From JAWLDV01 sp046537975 (lineage in GTDB: Bacteria > Desulfobacterota > Desulfobulbia > Desulfobulbales > SURF-16): 49,938 nt of DNA. Below are positions 18,442 to 25,889 of the stretch, piece after piece. The translations under genes and the position numbers were made by a program. Below the pieces are notes generated by a model. It saw only the letters and a program-made list of their open reading frames with translations, did not search any database and was not told the DNA's origin. Every line of letters begins with the position of its first letter. Position 1 is the first letter of the stretch. The stretch lies in NCBI GenBank assembly GCA_046537975.1, contig JBKHJR010000010.1, positions 1-49,938 on the forward strand, read 5' to 3'.

Positions 18442-18714
18442 ATGGATAAGCGACTGATAAATATAGGATTCGGTAACTCGGTGGTTGCCGGCAGAGTTCT
18501 GGTTGTTATGAATCCCAAGTCCGCCCCTGCCAAAAAGCTGAAGGATGAGGCCAGAGAACAGAAAAAGCTCATAGATGTAACAGAAGGCCGTAAGACCCGG
18601 TCCTTCATCATTCTGGACTCCAACCATCTAATTCTCTCTGCGGTTCAGCCGGAAACCCTCACCCAGCGATTCACCCCGGCCTCATGCCAGCAGTGCGGCG
18701 AAGGCAACAGCTGA
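18442..18714 (+). CDS. remA: RemA-like DUF370 DNA-binding regulator
   Basis: RemA of Bacillus is a ring-forming DNA-binding protein that activates matrix and osmoprotection genes. This 90-residue protein is a clear DUF370 member: INIGFGNSVVAGRVLVVMNP at the start, then SAPAKKLKDEAR, then TEGRKTRSFIILDSNHLILSA. The arginines in AGR and GRKTR match positions used for DNA contact in RemA. A C-terminal tail ends in CQQCGEGNS; the CxxC pair is not needed for the fold and might bind metal. The stop TGA shares one base with the gmk ATG, so the two are translationally coupled. Targets in this organism are unknown. Confidence 0.88.
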   Translation: MDKRLINIGFGNSVVAGRVLVVMNPKSAPAKKLKDEAREQKKLIDVTEGRKTRSFIILDSNHLILSAVQPETLTQRFTPASCQQCGEGNS

Positions 18715-19319
18715 TGCAGGGCAGGCTTTTTGTCATCTCCGCTCCATCCGGGACCGGAAAGACCACCATTCTGAAAAGGGTAATGGAAGTTAACCAGGGC
18801 CTGGTCTTTTCCGTATCCCACACCACCCGGCCTCCCCGACTGCAAGAGGTTGACGGACAGGATTACCACTTTATCAGCAAGCAGGATTTTGACCGGATGT
18901 CCCGGGCAGGAGATTTTCTGGAATGGGCTCAGGTACATGAAAACTACTATGGGACCAGCAGGGCTGAAGTGGAAAAGGAACTCCGGAAAGGCAGAGACGT
19001 AATCCTCGATATCGATGTCCAGGGGGCCAGACAGGTAAGGGAGAAAGCAGCTGATGTCTGCTGCTCAATTTTTATTGCCCCTCCTTCCCGGCAGGAGCTT
19101 AAAAAAAGATTGAGCGGCCGGGGCAGCGAATCAGAGGAGAGCCTGAAAATCCGGCTGACAAACAGCCTGAAAGAGATGGAAGATGCGGACTATTACGATT
19201 ATCTTGTTATAAATGACCGGCTGGAAGAAGCCGTACAGGTACTGACCGGAATTGTCCTTGCTGAAAGAAGCAGGCAGCGGCGGGGCCCGGACGGCAAAGT
19301 TATCGAGCTTGACTTATAA
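18714..19319 (+). CDS. gmk: Guanylate kinase
   Basis: Gmk phosphorylates GMP to GDP with ATP. I placed the start at the ATG at 18714, which shares a base with the remA stop (TGATG); a frame-open start at 18684 would add ten residues not typical of the family. The resulting 201 residues fit the usual length. The P-loop is SAPSGTGKTT at about residue 9, followed by VSHTTRPPRLQEVDGQDYHF with the GMP-binding residues and later ILDIDVQGARQVR. The stop TAA shares its last base with the rlmB ATG. rpoZ, which often follows gmk in proteobacteria, is not here. Confidence 0.96.
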   Translation: MQGRLFVISAPSGTGKTTILKRVMEVNQGLVFSVSHTTRPPRLQEVDGQDYHFISKQDFDRMSRAGDFLEWAQVHENYYGTSRAEVEKELRKGRDVILDIDVQGARQVREKAADVCCSIFIAPPSRQELKKRLSGRGSESEESLKIRLTNSLKEMEDADYYDYLVINDRLEEAVQVLTGIVLAERSRQRRGPDGKVIELDL

Positions 19320-20086
19320 TGGCTGACAAAAAAACAGAATCTTCCAGGATATGGGGGATCCACCCGATTCTGGAGATGTTAAAGACGAAACCCAGGCTTA
19401 TACAGACTGTCACAATCCAGAAATCACGCTCCGGAGAAAAACTGGAAGAGATTGTCAGACTGGCCCGGAAAAATCAGATAAGAACCCGTTTTGTCAAGAC
19501 CATCCAGATTCCTTCCTCACCCGGAATCAACCACCAGGGGGTAGTCGCCGAAATCAGCGAATATCCGGTTGCAGACGAAGAAGAATTCCTGAGTCAATTA
19601 AGCAGCAAAAAAAGTCCATTCCTCCTGGCGCTGGATTCAATACAAGACCCCCACAATCTGGGGGCCATCCTCCGCAGCGCAGCTGCCGCCGGAGTAGATG
19701 GAGTCGTCATCCCCAAGGACCGGAGTTCATCTCTGACCGGCACTGTAGCCAAAATCTCCGCAGGCGCCCTGGCTCATCTCAACATCTGTCGTACCGTAAA
19801 TTTAAGCAGGTTCCTCGAGAAGCTCAGGCATGAAGATATCTGGATCTACGGCAGCGGAAGCAGACAACAGGGAGATTCTCTTTATCGGACTGAAATAAGG
19901 GACAGAATCTGTGTAGTAATCGGAGGGGAGGAAAAAGGTATCCGGCCGCTGGTAAAGCGTCAATGTGATTTTGTCATGGCAATACCCATGGCCGGTGAGA
20001 TTGATTCCCTCAATGCCTCTACAGCCGCCGCGGTGATTCTCTTTGAGATCAGGAGACATAGACTGGACCGGGAGGATAAAGATTAA
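19319..20086 (+). CDS. rlmB: 23S rRNA (guanosine-2'-O)-methyltransferase, RlmB-like
   Basis: This SpoU-family enzyme methylates the 2'-OH of a guanosine in 23S rRNA (G2251 in E. coli) using SAM. The 255 residues include an N-terminal substrate-binding domain (about 10-85, starting IWGIHPILEML) and a C-terminal trefoil-knot SPOUT domain. The knot motifs are ALDSIQDPHNLGAILRSA, VVIGGEEKGIRPLV and IPMAGEIDSLNASTAAAVIL. The ATG overlaps the gmk stop by one base. The 3' end overlaps the 3' end of the convergent S1 gene by 4 bases. Other SpoU paralogues (TrmH, RlmB) are close, so the exact target base is inferred. Confidence 0.9.
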   Translation: MADKKTESSRIWGIHPILEMLKTKPRLIQTVTIQKSRSGEKLEEIVRLARKNQIRTRFVKTIQIPSSPGINHQGVVAEISEYPVADEEEFLSQLSSKKSPFLLALDSIQDPHNLGAILRSAAAAGVDGVVIPKDRSSSLTGTVAKISAGALAHLNICRTVNLSRFLEKLRHEDIWIYGSGSRQQGDSLYRTEIRDRICVVIGGEEKGIRPLVKRQCDFVMAIPMAGEIDSLNASTAAAVILFEIRRHRLDREDKD

Positions 20087-21264
20087 TCCAGTTTATCTTT
20101 GAGCAGATCCCCCAGGGTGCCCATGGATTCCTCGCTCTCTTTTGTTTTCTTTTTATACTTATTGTAAGTATCTCTTTCGGCGGCCTCCGGCTTATCCTCC
20201 TGTTTCTGCTCCTCTGCCGGACTGGGGATGGAAAGGGAAACTCTTCTGTTTTCCTGATCAGTAGAGTCAACACAGACTTCAATGATATCACCCGGTTTAA
20301 CCACCTCCCTGGGATGATTCACCCTGCGGCCGGCGCCCAGTTTAGAGATATGAATCAAGCCGTCAATTCCCGGACTGAGATTGACAAAGGCTCCGAAATC
20401 GGCAAGACGGACCACCTCTCCCTGAACGCAGCTCCCTTCCTGCAGATCCAGATTGTCCCAGGGGTCGGCCAGAGTATCCTTAAGGCTGAAACTGAAACGC
20501 TCATTGTCCCAGTCAAGTTTCATAATCGAAACTTCCACCTGCTCCCCTGCTTCCAGAACGGAATGAATATCCGAAACATGTTCATATGATATCTCCGAGG
20601 CAGGGATAAGCCCTTCAATCCCCCCTATATCAACAAAGGCCCCGAATTTCTGGACAGAGGTGATAGTTCCGGTGACATGCTGCCCTTTTTCCAGAGTTTC
20701 CCGCAATTCTTCCTTCTGCTTGGCCCTTTCCTCTTCCAGGATACGCCGGTGGGAAACAATAATATTGCGGCCGTTTTCCTTGTATTCAATTATCCGGAAA
20801 GAAAGTTCACTGCCGATGATCTTCTCAGGATCATCAACCCGCCGCAGAGAGATCTGGGAATAGGGGCAGAACGCCCTTACCCCTCCGGCAATCATCACCT
20901 CAAAGCCGCCCTTGATCTCTTTCTGGACAGCTCCCTCCACAGGTACACCACTCCGGTAAGCTTCCTGAAGATGGCTTTTGGCGGCGGAACCACTCATTTT
21001 GGTGGTAAAAATCATCTCCCCTTCTTCCATACGCAGGAACCAGGCCTGGACACTATCTCCTTCACTTATCCGGAGATTACCCTCCTTGTCTCTCAGCTCC
21101 TCAGCCTCCAGGCAGCCCTCGCTTTTACCGCCCAGGTCAAGAAAAATCCATTTGTCAGTAATCCGGACAACCTCAGCTTCCACCTTGTCTCCGGGTTTCA
21201 TCTCATTCTGGACCGTAACACTATCTTCAAACATCTTGGCAAAATCGGTATTTGTATCTTCCAT
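20083..21264 (-). CDS. S1 RNA-binding protein with four S1 domains
   Basis: The 393-residue protein carries four S1 repeats at about residues 22-90, 108-175, 192-262 and 278-348. The third and fourth have the classic S1 signatures TSVQKFGAFVDIGGIEGLI and VRLADFGAFVNLSPGIDGLI; the first two are more divergent. Typical ribosomal protein S1 of Gram-negatives has six repeats, so this is a short form or an S1 paralogue that may not be the main ribosomal S1. The C-terminal tail is charged and low complexity. A hairpin lies in its leader. It would bind mRNA and assist translation initiation; this role is inferred from family membership. Confidence 0.85.
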   Translation of the reverse strand: MEDTNTDFAKMFEDSVTVQNEMKPGDKVEAEVVRITDKWIFLDLGGKSEGCLEAEELRDKEGNLRISEGDSVQAWFLRMEEGEMIFTTKMSGSAAKSHLQEAYRSGVPVEGAVQKEIKGGFEVMIAGGVRAFCPYSQISLRRVDDPEKIIGSELSFRIIEYKENGRNIIVSHRRILEEERAKQKEELRETLEKGQHVTGTITSVQKFGAFVDIGGIEGLIPASEISYEHVSDIHSVLEAGEQVEVSIMKLDWDNERFSFSLKDTLADPWDNLDLQEGSCVQGEVVRLADFGAFVNLSPGIDGLIHISKLGAGRRVNHPREVVKPGDIIEVCVDSTDQENRRVSLSIPSPAEEQKQEDKPEAAERDTYNKYKKKTKESEESMGTLGDLLKDKLD

Positions 21265-21285
21265 TTTTCTCTCAGTAGTTCATAG

Positions 21286-21312
21286 TTCGGAATTTCGGGG
21301 GCCGAAACCGAA
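21286..21312 (-). promoter_or_regulatory. Leader hairpin upstream of the S1-domain gene
   Basis: Bases 21293-21298 pair with 21302-21307 (TTTCGG/CCGAAA) and 21286-21290 pair with 21308-21312 (TTCGG/CCGAA), with two unpaired A on one side. The structure ends 21 bases before the S1 start codon. In E. coli the rpsA leader is folded and is the target of S1 autoregulation, so the same is possible here. Confidence 0.4.
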
Positions 21313-21400
21313 GGGTTTGTAAAAACATTAATTTTCTATCCTTCTGTTATTCGTGGTTGAATAACGCCCCTTTACAATACGATCACAATTAAATACCGTT

Positions 21401-21916
21401 TCAGACCGCATCATCTGGAGATACTTTAACAGGAATGTATTCCACATTCCAGGTTGATGTATCCAGGATAGCAAAAGAAGGACTGGAATCCTTGCCCAGC
21501 ATCTCCCCGGGATTGATCAGGACTGTTTCCCCTATTTTCTCCACATTGTAGCGATGATTATGTCCGCAGCAGACCACGTCGAAATTGCCCTGATAGGCCA
21601 GAGAGCGGGCGATTTCAGGATAATGATGAAAAGCGATCTTTTTTCCATCCGCTTCCACCGCACCCAGAATGCCGTGATGGGTAATGGTGGGAAACTTTGT
21701 ACCACACCAACTGGAAATCAGGTGCTGGTCCCCGACATTATTGCCGTAGATCAGGTGAACAGCTCCACCGAAAGACGCCAGTTCATCAAGCATGAACGGT
21801 GAGATCAAATCCCCGCAATGTATTATCATATAGACGTTGTAAGAATTACAGTATCTCACAGCCCCCCGCAAGTTGGCTATCTGATCATGGGTATCGCTTA
21901 TTATTGCTATTCTCAT
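21401..21916 (-). CDS. YfcE/MJ0936-type metallophosphoesterase
   Basis: This small calcineurin-like phosphoesterase has 171 residues. Metal ligands are visible in order: ISDTHD (Asp8, His10), HCGDLIS, IYGNNVGD, HHGILG, and CCGHNHRYN near the end, followed by LINPGE. YfcE of E. coli hydrolyses artificial phosphodiesters; the natural substrate is unknown. The gene lies 74 bases downstream of cobD and may share its transcript. A direct role in cobamide synthesis is not supported by anything in the sequence. Confidence 0.9.
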   Translation of the reverse strand: MRIAIISDTHDQIANLRGAVRYCNSYNVYMIIHCGDLISPFMLDELASFGGAVHLIYGNNVGDQHLISSWCGTKFPTITHHGILGAVEADGKKIAFHHYPEIARSLAYQGNFDVVCCGHNHRYNVEKIGETVLINPGEMLGKDSSPSFAILDTSTWNVEYIPVKVSPDDAV

Positions 21917-21958
21917 CGATCCAGTTTCCCAGTTCTTGGTTTCTGATCCTTTAATCCC

Positions 21959-21988
21959 GGTTCTCAGATCAACTCTGAACTAAGAACC
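21959..21988 (-). terminator. Hairpin between cobD and the phosphoesterase gene
   Basis: GGTTCT (21959-21964) pairs with AGAACC (21983-21988), and the inner CAGA/TCTG arms extend the stem. There is no T tract, so it may be a processing or weak termination site after cobD. Confidence 0.3.
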
Positions 21989-21990
21989 CA

Positions 21991-23052
21991 TCATCCTAAA
22001 ATTTCCTGCATCGCCACCAGGAATTTCCGATTTGCCTCCTGATCCTTTAGAGAGACCCGGAAAAAATGACTATCCAGTGATTCAAACGAGGCACAATTTC
22101 TGATCATGATCCTTTTCTCAAGCAGCCTATTCTGGAGCTCCTCCACAGTTACCCGGCCTTGAAGATAGGAAAGAATAAAATTAGCCCTGCCAGGGATGAC
22201 TGAAACCCCCTCCAAAGATTCCAGGGACTGACCAAAAGGAATACGCTCCCGGGCAACATAGTCCTGAACCTTCTCCACATAGCTGTCGCCATACTTCAGA
22301 AGGTATTGACCGGCAACCTGGGCCAGAGTGTTTACCCCCCAAGGTTTTCTCTTCTTGCTGAGAAGATGAAAACTATCAGCAGCAGAGACCAGGAAACCAA
22401 GCCTTAAGCCCGGAATTCCATAAATTTTGGAAAAAGAAGAAAGCAGGTATAAATTGGGGAGAAGGTCAAACTCAATCAGAGATTTTTCTCTGATAAAAGG
22501 GAGATAAGACTCATCAATGAAAAAAGAGGTCTCCGGATTTGCCTTTATAAAGGCGTACAACTCAAGAGAAGGAGTCAGACCCCCGGTAGGGTTGTTGGGA
22601 TTGCACCAGAAGACCAACTCTCCCCCCAGCAGGTTCTCCTGTAGGCGTTCCAGATCCAGAGTGAAGTCCTCCTCCATCCGCAGGTTGAAGGCATCCACCT
22701 TGAGCCCGGCCCATTTGCAGGCAAGTTGATAGTCAGAGTAAGTAGGGTTGACAATCAGAGCTCTTTCTCCCGGAAAGACTTCGGGGAGGGCAAAAATAAA
22801 TTCTGTAGTGCCGTTGCCCGCCAGAACATGGTCCGGGGATATCCCATATTTGCCGGCAAAGGTCTCAACCAGGGACTGACTGACTGATTCCGGCAGATAA
22901 CCGATCTGGTCAAAATTTTCCTGCACAGCTTCCTTGACTCCCGGCGCAATCCCCAAAGGAGTGAGGTTGCTGCTCATGTCTATCAGATCCGAGACCTGAC
23001 AGCCAAGCCTTCTGGCTGTTGCTATAATATGTCCGCCATGTACTGATTGCAT
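21991..23052 (-). CDS. cobD: Threonine-phosphate decarboxylase, CobD-like PLP enzyme
   Basis: CobD makes (R)-1-aminopropan-2-ol O-2-phosphate, the linker between the corrin ring and the lower ligand of cobamides. The 353-residue protein is a class I/II PLP aminotransferase-fold enzyme related to HisC. It begins with the CobD-type HGGHIIATARRLG and then MSSNLTPLGIAP. Other motifs are LAGNGTTEFIFAL, NPNNPTGGL, FFIDESYLPF and the PLP-lysine region SSFSKIYGIPGLRLGF. The neighbour cobU, 23 bases upstream, supports CobD over histidinol-phosphate aminotransferase. No cobalamin riboswitch fits in the short upstream gap. Confidence 0.85.
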   Translation of the reverse strand: MQSVHGGHIIATARRLGCQVSDLIDMSSNLTPLGIAPGVKEAVQENFDQIGYLPESVSQSLVETFAGKYGISPDHVLAGNGTTEFIFALPEVFPGERALIVNPTYSDYQLACKWAGLKVDAFNLRMEEDFTLDLERLQENLLGGELVFWCNPNNPTGGLTPSLELYAFIKANPETSFFIDESYLPFIREKSLIEFDLLPNLYLLSSFSKIYGIPGLRLGFLVSAADSFHLLSKKRKPWGVNTLAQVAGQYLLKYGDSYVEKVQDYVARERIPFGQSLESLEGVSVIPGRANFILSYLQGRVTVEELQNRLLEKRIMIRNCASFESLDSHFFRVSLKDQEANRKFLVAMQEILG

Positions 23053-23075
23053 TCTTAAGGGTGTAAGATATAAGT

Positions 23076-23618
23076 TTACTTCAACTTCAGAGAGCAGCCG
23101 GCTGCAACAAAAAAAACTTCCCGGCAGACTTCAGCCAGCTTCTGATTGGTCCAGCCCGCTACATCACGGAAATGTCGGCCCAGATAGTTATCCGGTGCTA
23201 TACCCAGGCCCACTTCATTGGCGACCAGAACCACTGATTTCCTGCAGGCGGCAATCAGGCCGCAGAGTTCCCTTATTTTTTCTTCCAGATCTTTGCCGCC
23301 TGTCTCCAATAACAGATTATTGGTAAGCCACATGGTGATACAGTCAATTAATAAGACGGAAGAAGAATCCTCCGGCGTGTCCCGCAGGACAGAAGCCAGA
23401 TCATAAGGGGCTTCGATGAGTTGCCATCCTTCTCCCCTGCTCTGCTGATGAAATTCAACTCTTTCCAGCATCTCCCGGTCATCTCCGGGCCTGAGAGTGG
23501 CCACAAAAACTTTCTTATCAAAATTATCCCTGACCCAGTTCTGAGCATAGCTGCTTTTCCCGCTTCGACAACCGCCGAGAACCAATTTTGACACCTTATG
23601 GGGATTATCACTGTCCAT
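23076..23618 (-). CDS. cobU: Adenosylcobinamide kinase / phosphate guanylyltransferase
   Basis: CobU phosphorylates adenosylcobinamide and then transfers GMP to it, activating it for attachment of the lower ligand. The 180-residue length is standard. The P-loop is LVLGGCRSGKSSYAQ near residue 12. Then come VATLRPGDDREMLERVEFHQ, containing the guanylylated-histidine region, LLIDCITMWLTNNLL, and VVLVANEVGLGIAPDNYLGRHFRD shortened at its core to NEVGLGI. It is adjacent to cobD on the same strand, 63 bases after lolA's start side. cobS, cobC and cbiB are not in this window. Confidence 0.94.
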   Translation of the reverse strand: MDSDNPHKVSKLVLGGCRSGKSSYAQNWVRDNFDKKVFVATLRPGDDREMLERVEFHQQSRGEGWQLIEAPYDLASVLRDTPEDSSSVLLIDCITMWLTNNLLLETGGKDLEEKIRELCGLIAACRKSVVLVANEVGLGIAPDNYLGRHFRDVAGWTNQKLAEVCREVFFVAAGCSLKLK

Positions 23619-23681
23619 CTGTTTCTGTTATCTCCTAAAATCTTCAAAAAAGAAGCGGAAAAAGGGGGCAGTTCCTCATCT

Positions 23682-24353
23682 CTAATTTCTGATTATCTCG
23701 GTATCAGGCGGGGGAGTAAAGCTGAAGACCTTTTCGCTTACAGGCTGGTTGACTGTAATATTGGAAAATTTCATATCGGTGAAACCTCCCATGGGATCAA
23801 TTATCCGCAAACGTTTAATCATGTATGTTTCCCTGTCGCACCAGAGATACAGTTTTTCCACCTGAGGATGGCTCTCCTTCGGGATAAGTTTCAGGGTGTG
23901 AGTATCGGAAGTTCGCATCTCCTCCGGAGCCCGCCCGATCCTGAAGTCTTCCAGCAGGTTCCCGGAGCCGTTGAAAAAAGAGTAAATCACATCCTCTCCC
24001 AGGTATTGCTCGGCGGAAGTAACAATCATCTGTTTTTCTTCGGCCTGATAAAGGGAAAATTTTTCTCCGTCACTGACCAGGACCTGGGTTTCCGGAACCT
24101 CATAATCCCATCGTATCAGTCCGGGCTTTTTTATCTTGACCTTTCCCCGGCCTGTACGCTCCCGGTCAGGCATTCCGGTGACACTGGCCTTCTGCCGAAA
24201 GTCGGCCGTGATAGTCCTGGTCTGTTCATAGGTCTGCTGCAGTTCGCCGGCTATTTTCTCGGGAGTCAGTTCTTCTCCGGCCCAGACGCCTGAAGGCAGG
24301 ATCAGCAGAATAACAAAAACAGTAATACTCTTAATGCGACGTTTGAAGTTCAT
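23682..24353 (-). CDS. lolA: Outer-membrane lipoprotein carrier protein
   Basis: LolA is the periplasmic chaperone that ferries lipoproteins from the LolCDE exporter to the outer membrane. The 223-residue protein starts with a Sec signal peptide (residues 1-25, charged MNFKRRIK then a hydrophobic run and a VWA-G cleavage site). The mature part opens LTPEKIAGELQQTYEQTRTI and ADFRQ, typical of LolA, and continues with GKVKIKKPGLIRWDYE and TDMKFSNITVNQPV. Length and fold fit the family. It is 30 bases downstream of murI, so both envelope genes are probably cotranscribed. Confidence 0.93.
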   Translation of the reverse strand: MNFKRRIKSITVFVILLILPSGVWAGEELTPEKIAGELQQTYEQTRTITADFRQKASVTGMPDRERTGRGKVKIKKPGLIRWDYEVPETQVLVSDGEKFSLYQAEEKQMIVTSAEQYLGEDVIYSFFNGSGNLLEDFRIGRAPEEMRTSDTHTLKLIPKESHPQVEKLYLWCDRETYMIKRLRIIDPMGGFTDMKFSNITVNQPVSEKVFSFTPPPDTEIIRN

Positions 24354-24383
24354 AAGGTGATTGTTAAATTAGGGTTGATAAGA

Positions 24384-25181
24384 TCAATTGGTAAATAAAC
24401 CATTGGCCACTTTAAAATCTATATCCCGGCCGAATATTCTTCTGGCCGTCTGTCTGGCGGATTCTGTAATATCAGAAAGATAATATACATTCCGGTCCGG
24501 CTCATCTGCAGAAAGATAATTCTCCCTGTTCTGCTCGACATGTGCTTTCAACTCTTCAGCCACGGAAGTGGCTGAATCAACAACCTCCACCCGGCTGCCG
24601 ATCCGGGGTTGGATCAGTTTTCTGAGCAAAGGATAATGGGTGCAGCCCAAAACCAGGGTATCAACCTGTCTGATCTTCAGACTGTGGAGATAACGCCTGA
24701 TTATCATCTTGGTCTCCTGTTTATTGAGCCACCCCTCTTCCACCAGAGGCACCAGAAGCGGACAGGCTTTGGAGAAGACCTGAAGATCAGCCTGTATATC
24801 CCGTATCTTCCGTTCATAGATAGCGCTTGTCACTGTGGCCCTGGTACCGATCACCCCTATTCTTCCATTTCTGCTGGAGGAGACGGCATTACGGACCGCC
24901 GGGGTAATTACCTCAAAAAAAGGGACATCGAAAGTCTCTTTTAACTCATCTGCAGCCACACTTGCCGCGGAATTACAGGCTACTACTATCATCCGGGCCC
25001 CTTTGGAAATAAGAAATTCGGTATTTTCAAAGGCATACCTGGTAATGGCAGCCGGACTCTTGGACCCATAAGGGCTACGGGCCAGATCACCGAAATAGGT
25101 AAGCCTCATCCCGGGGAGTGCCTCTTCCACCGCACGGGCTACTGTCATTCCACCCACGCCGGAGTCAAAAATGCCTATCAT
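24384..25181 (-). CDS. murI: Glutamate racemase
   Basis: MurI converts L-glutamate to D-glutamate for peptidoglycan. The 265-residue protein shows the expected start IGIFDSGVGGMTVARAV with the substrate-binding DSG, the first catalytic cysteine in VVACNSAAS, and the second in VLGCTHYPLL. FGDLARSPYGSKS matches the family's D-x-x-x-x-P-Y-G motif. The gene starts 12 bases after the stop of the MucR-like gene and is followed by lolA, giving a compact minus-strand series. Confidence 0.96.
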   Translation of the reverse strand: MIGIFDSGVGGMTVARAVEEALPGMRLTYFGDLARSPYGSKSPAAITRYAFENTEFLISKGARMIVVACNSAASVAADELKETFDVPFFEVITPAVRNAVSSSRNGRIGVIGTRATVTSAIYERKIRDIQADLQVFSKACPLLVPLVEEGWLNKQETKMIIRRYLHSLKIRQVDTLVLGCTHYPLLRKLIQPRIGSRVEVVDSATSVAEELKAHVEQNRENYLSADEPDRNVYYLSDITESARQTARRIFGRDIDFKVANGLFTN

Positions 25182-25193
25182 GATCCGGGCGGT

Positions 25194-25745
25194 CTAACTT
25201 TCGGCCTGACCGGATTTTTTTCTGCCGGCAATGGCCTTAAGAAGGTTTTCCGGAGCCCCTCTCTCTTCCCCGGCTTTCTTCCTTTTTTCCGATAATGTCT
25301 TGGAACACAGTGGCTGCCGAAGGGAGAAGCCGTATTTCTTTCGATACTCCCTGGCGGACAGACCATGTTTTTTTAGATGCTTGCTGGATAAAACCTTATA
25401 AGAGTTACCGCATTCAAGACAGATAACCTGGTCCTGCTGAATGGAGTCCTGGGCTGAGACAGATGGAGAAGGCTTTTTCTTCTTATCTCCTCCTTTCTTA
25501 TTAACGGGAATTCTTTTTACAGGAAACGCTTTTTCGGCAGCGGCTTCATGGGTAGAGACATACTCCGGTTCTTGCAGAGGGCTTTCTTCCACTTTATTAT
25601 CCTCCGCCTTCAGACCTGCGTTAAGCAATGACAAGGTTTGATAGGTCTGCACCAGTGAATCCCTGATTTCCTCAGTTGACATACTGTTGGCACAACATTG
25701 GGATTTGACAATATCGGCAGCCATCTCAACCAAAGATTTTCCCAT
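25194..25745 (-). CDS. MucR/Ros-family zinc-finger regulator
   Basis: Ros/MucR proteins are small DNA-binding regulators with a prokaryotic zinc finger; in alphaproteobacteria they control exopolysaccharide and many other genes. This 183-residue member has an N-terminal helical part (about 1-45), a Glu/Lys/Pro-rich linker, and the finger ICLECGNSYKVLSSKHLKKH near residue 108 with a CxxC and two histidines. Then comes the conserved LSAREYRKKYGFSLRQPL. A strong Shine-Dalgarno AAGGAGGG precedes the ATG. It heads the mucR-murI-lolA series; whether it controls those genes is unknown. Confidence 0.9.
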   Translation of the reverse strand: MGKSLVEMAADIVKSQCCANSMSTEEIRDSLVQTYQTLSLLNAGLKAEDNKVEESPLQEPEYVSTHEAAAEKAFPVKRIPVNKKGGDKKKKPSPSVSAQDSIQQDQVICLECGNSYKVLSSKHLKKHGLSAREYRKKYGFSLRQPLCSKTLSEKRKKAGEERGAPENLLKAIAGRKKSGQAES

Positions 25746-25777
25746 GTTATTACCCTCCTTGATATATAAAAATTAAG

Positions 25778-25882
25778 AATTGAGAATTACGAGTTAACTA
25801 TCTATAATGGACAACTTTTCTCATCTGCAGCCAGGTTATTGTTTTTTTTACTGATTTATTAATTCATAATTCGTAATCTCTA
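25778..25882. repeat. Imperfect inverted repeat in the MucR-GGDEF spacer
   Basis: A left arm near 25778-25796 (core GAATTACGAGTTAA) and a right arm near 25860-25882 (core ATTCGTAATCTC on the plus strand) are imperfect inverted copies of an AT-rich motif, about 17 of 20 bases with one gap. The loop is about 65 bases. It could end the GGDEF transcript or be a remnant of a dispersed small repeat. Confidence 0.4.
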
Positions 25883-25889
25883 AATTCGT

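Noticed and set aside
23619..23681. Cobalamin riboswitch before cobU
   Set aside because: The gap is about 60 bases and has no B12-box-like sequence; the gene probably shares an upstream transcript.
23598..24293. Long plus-strand open frame opposite lolA
   Set aside because: lolA on the other strand has a signal peptide and clear family motifs; the antisense frame has none.
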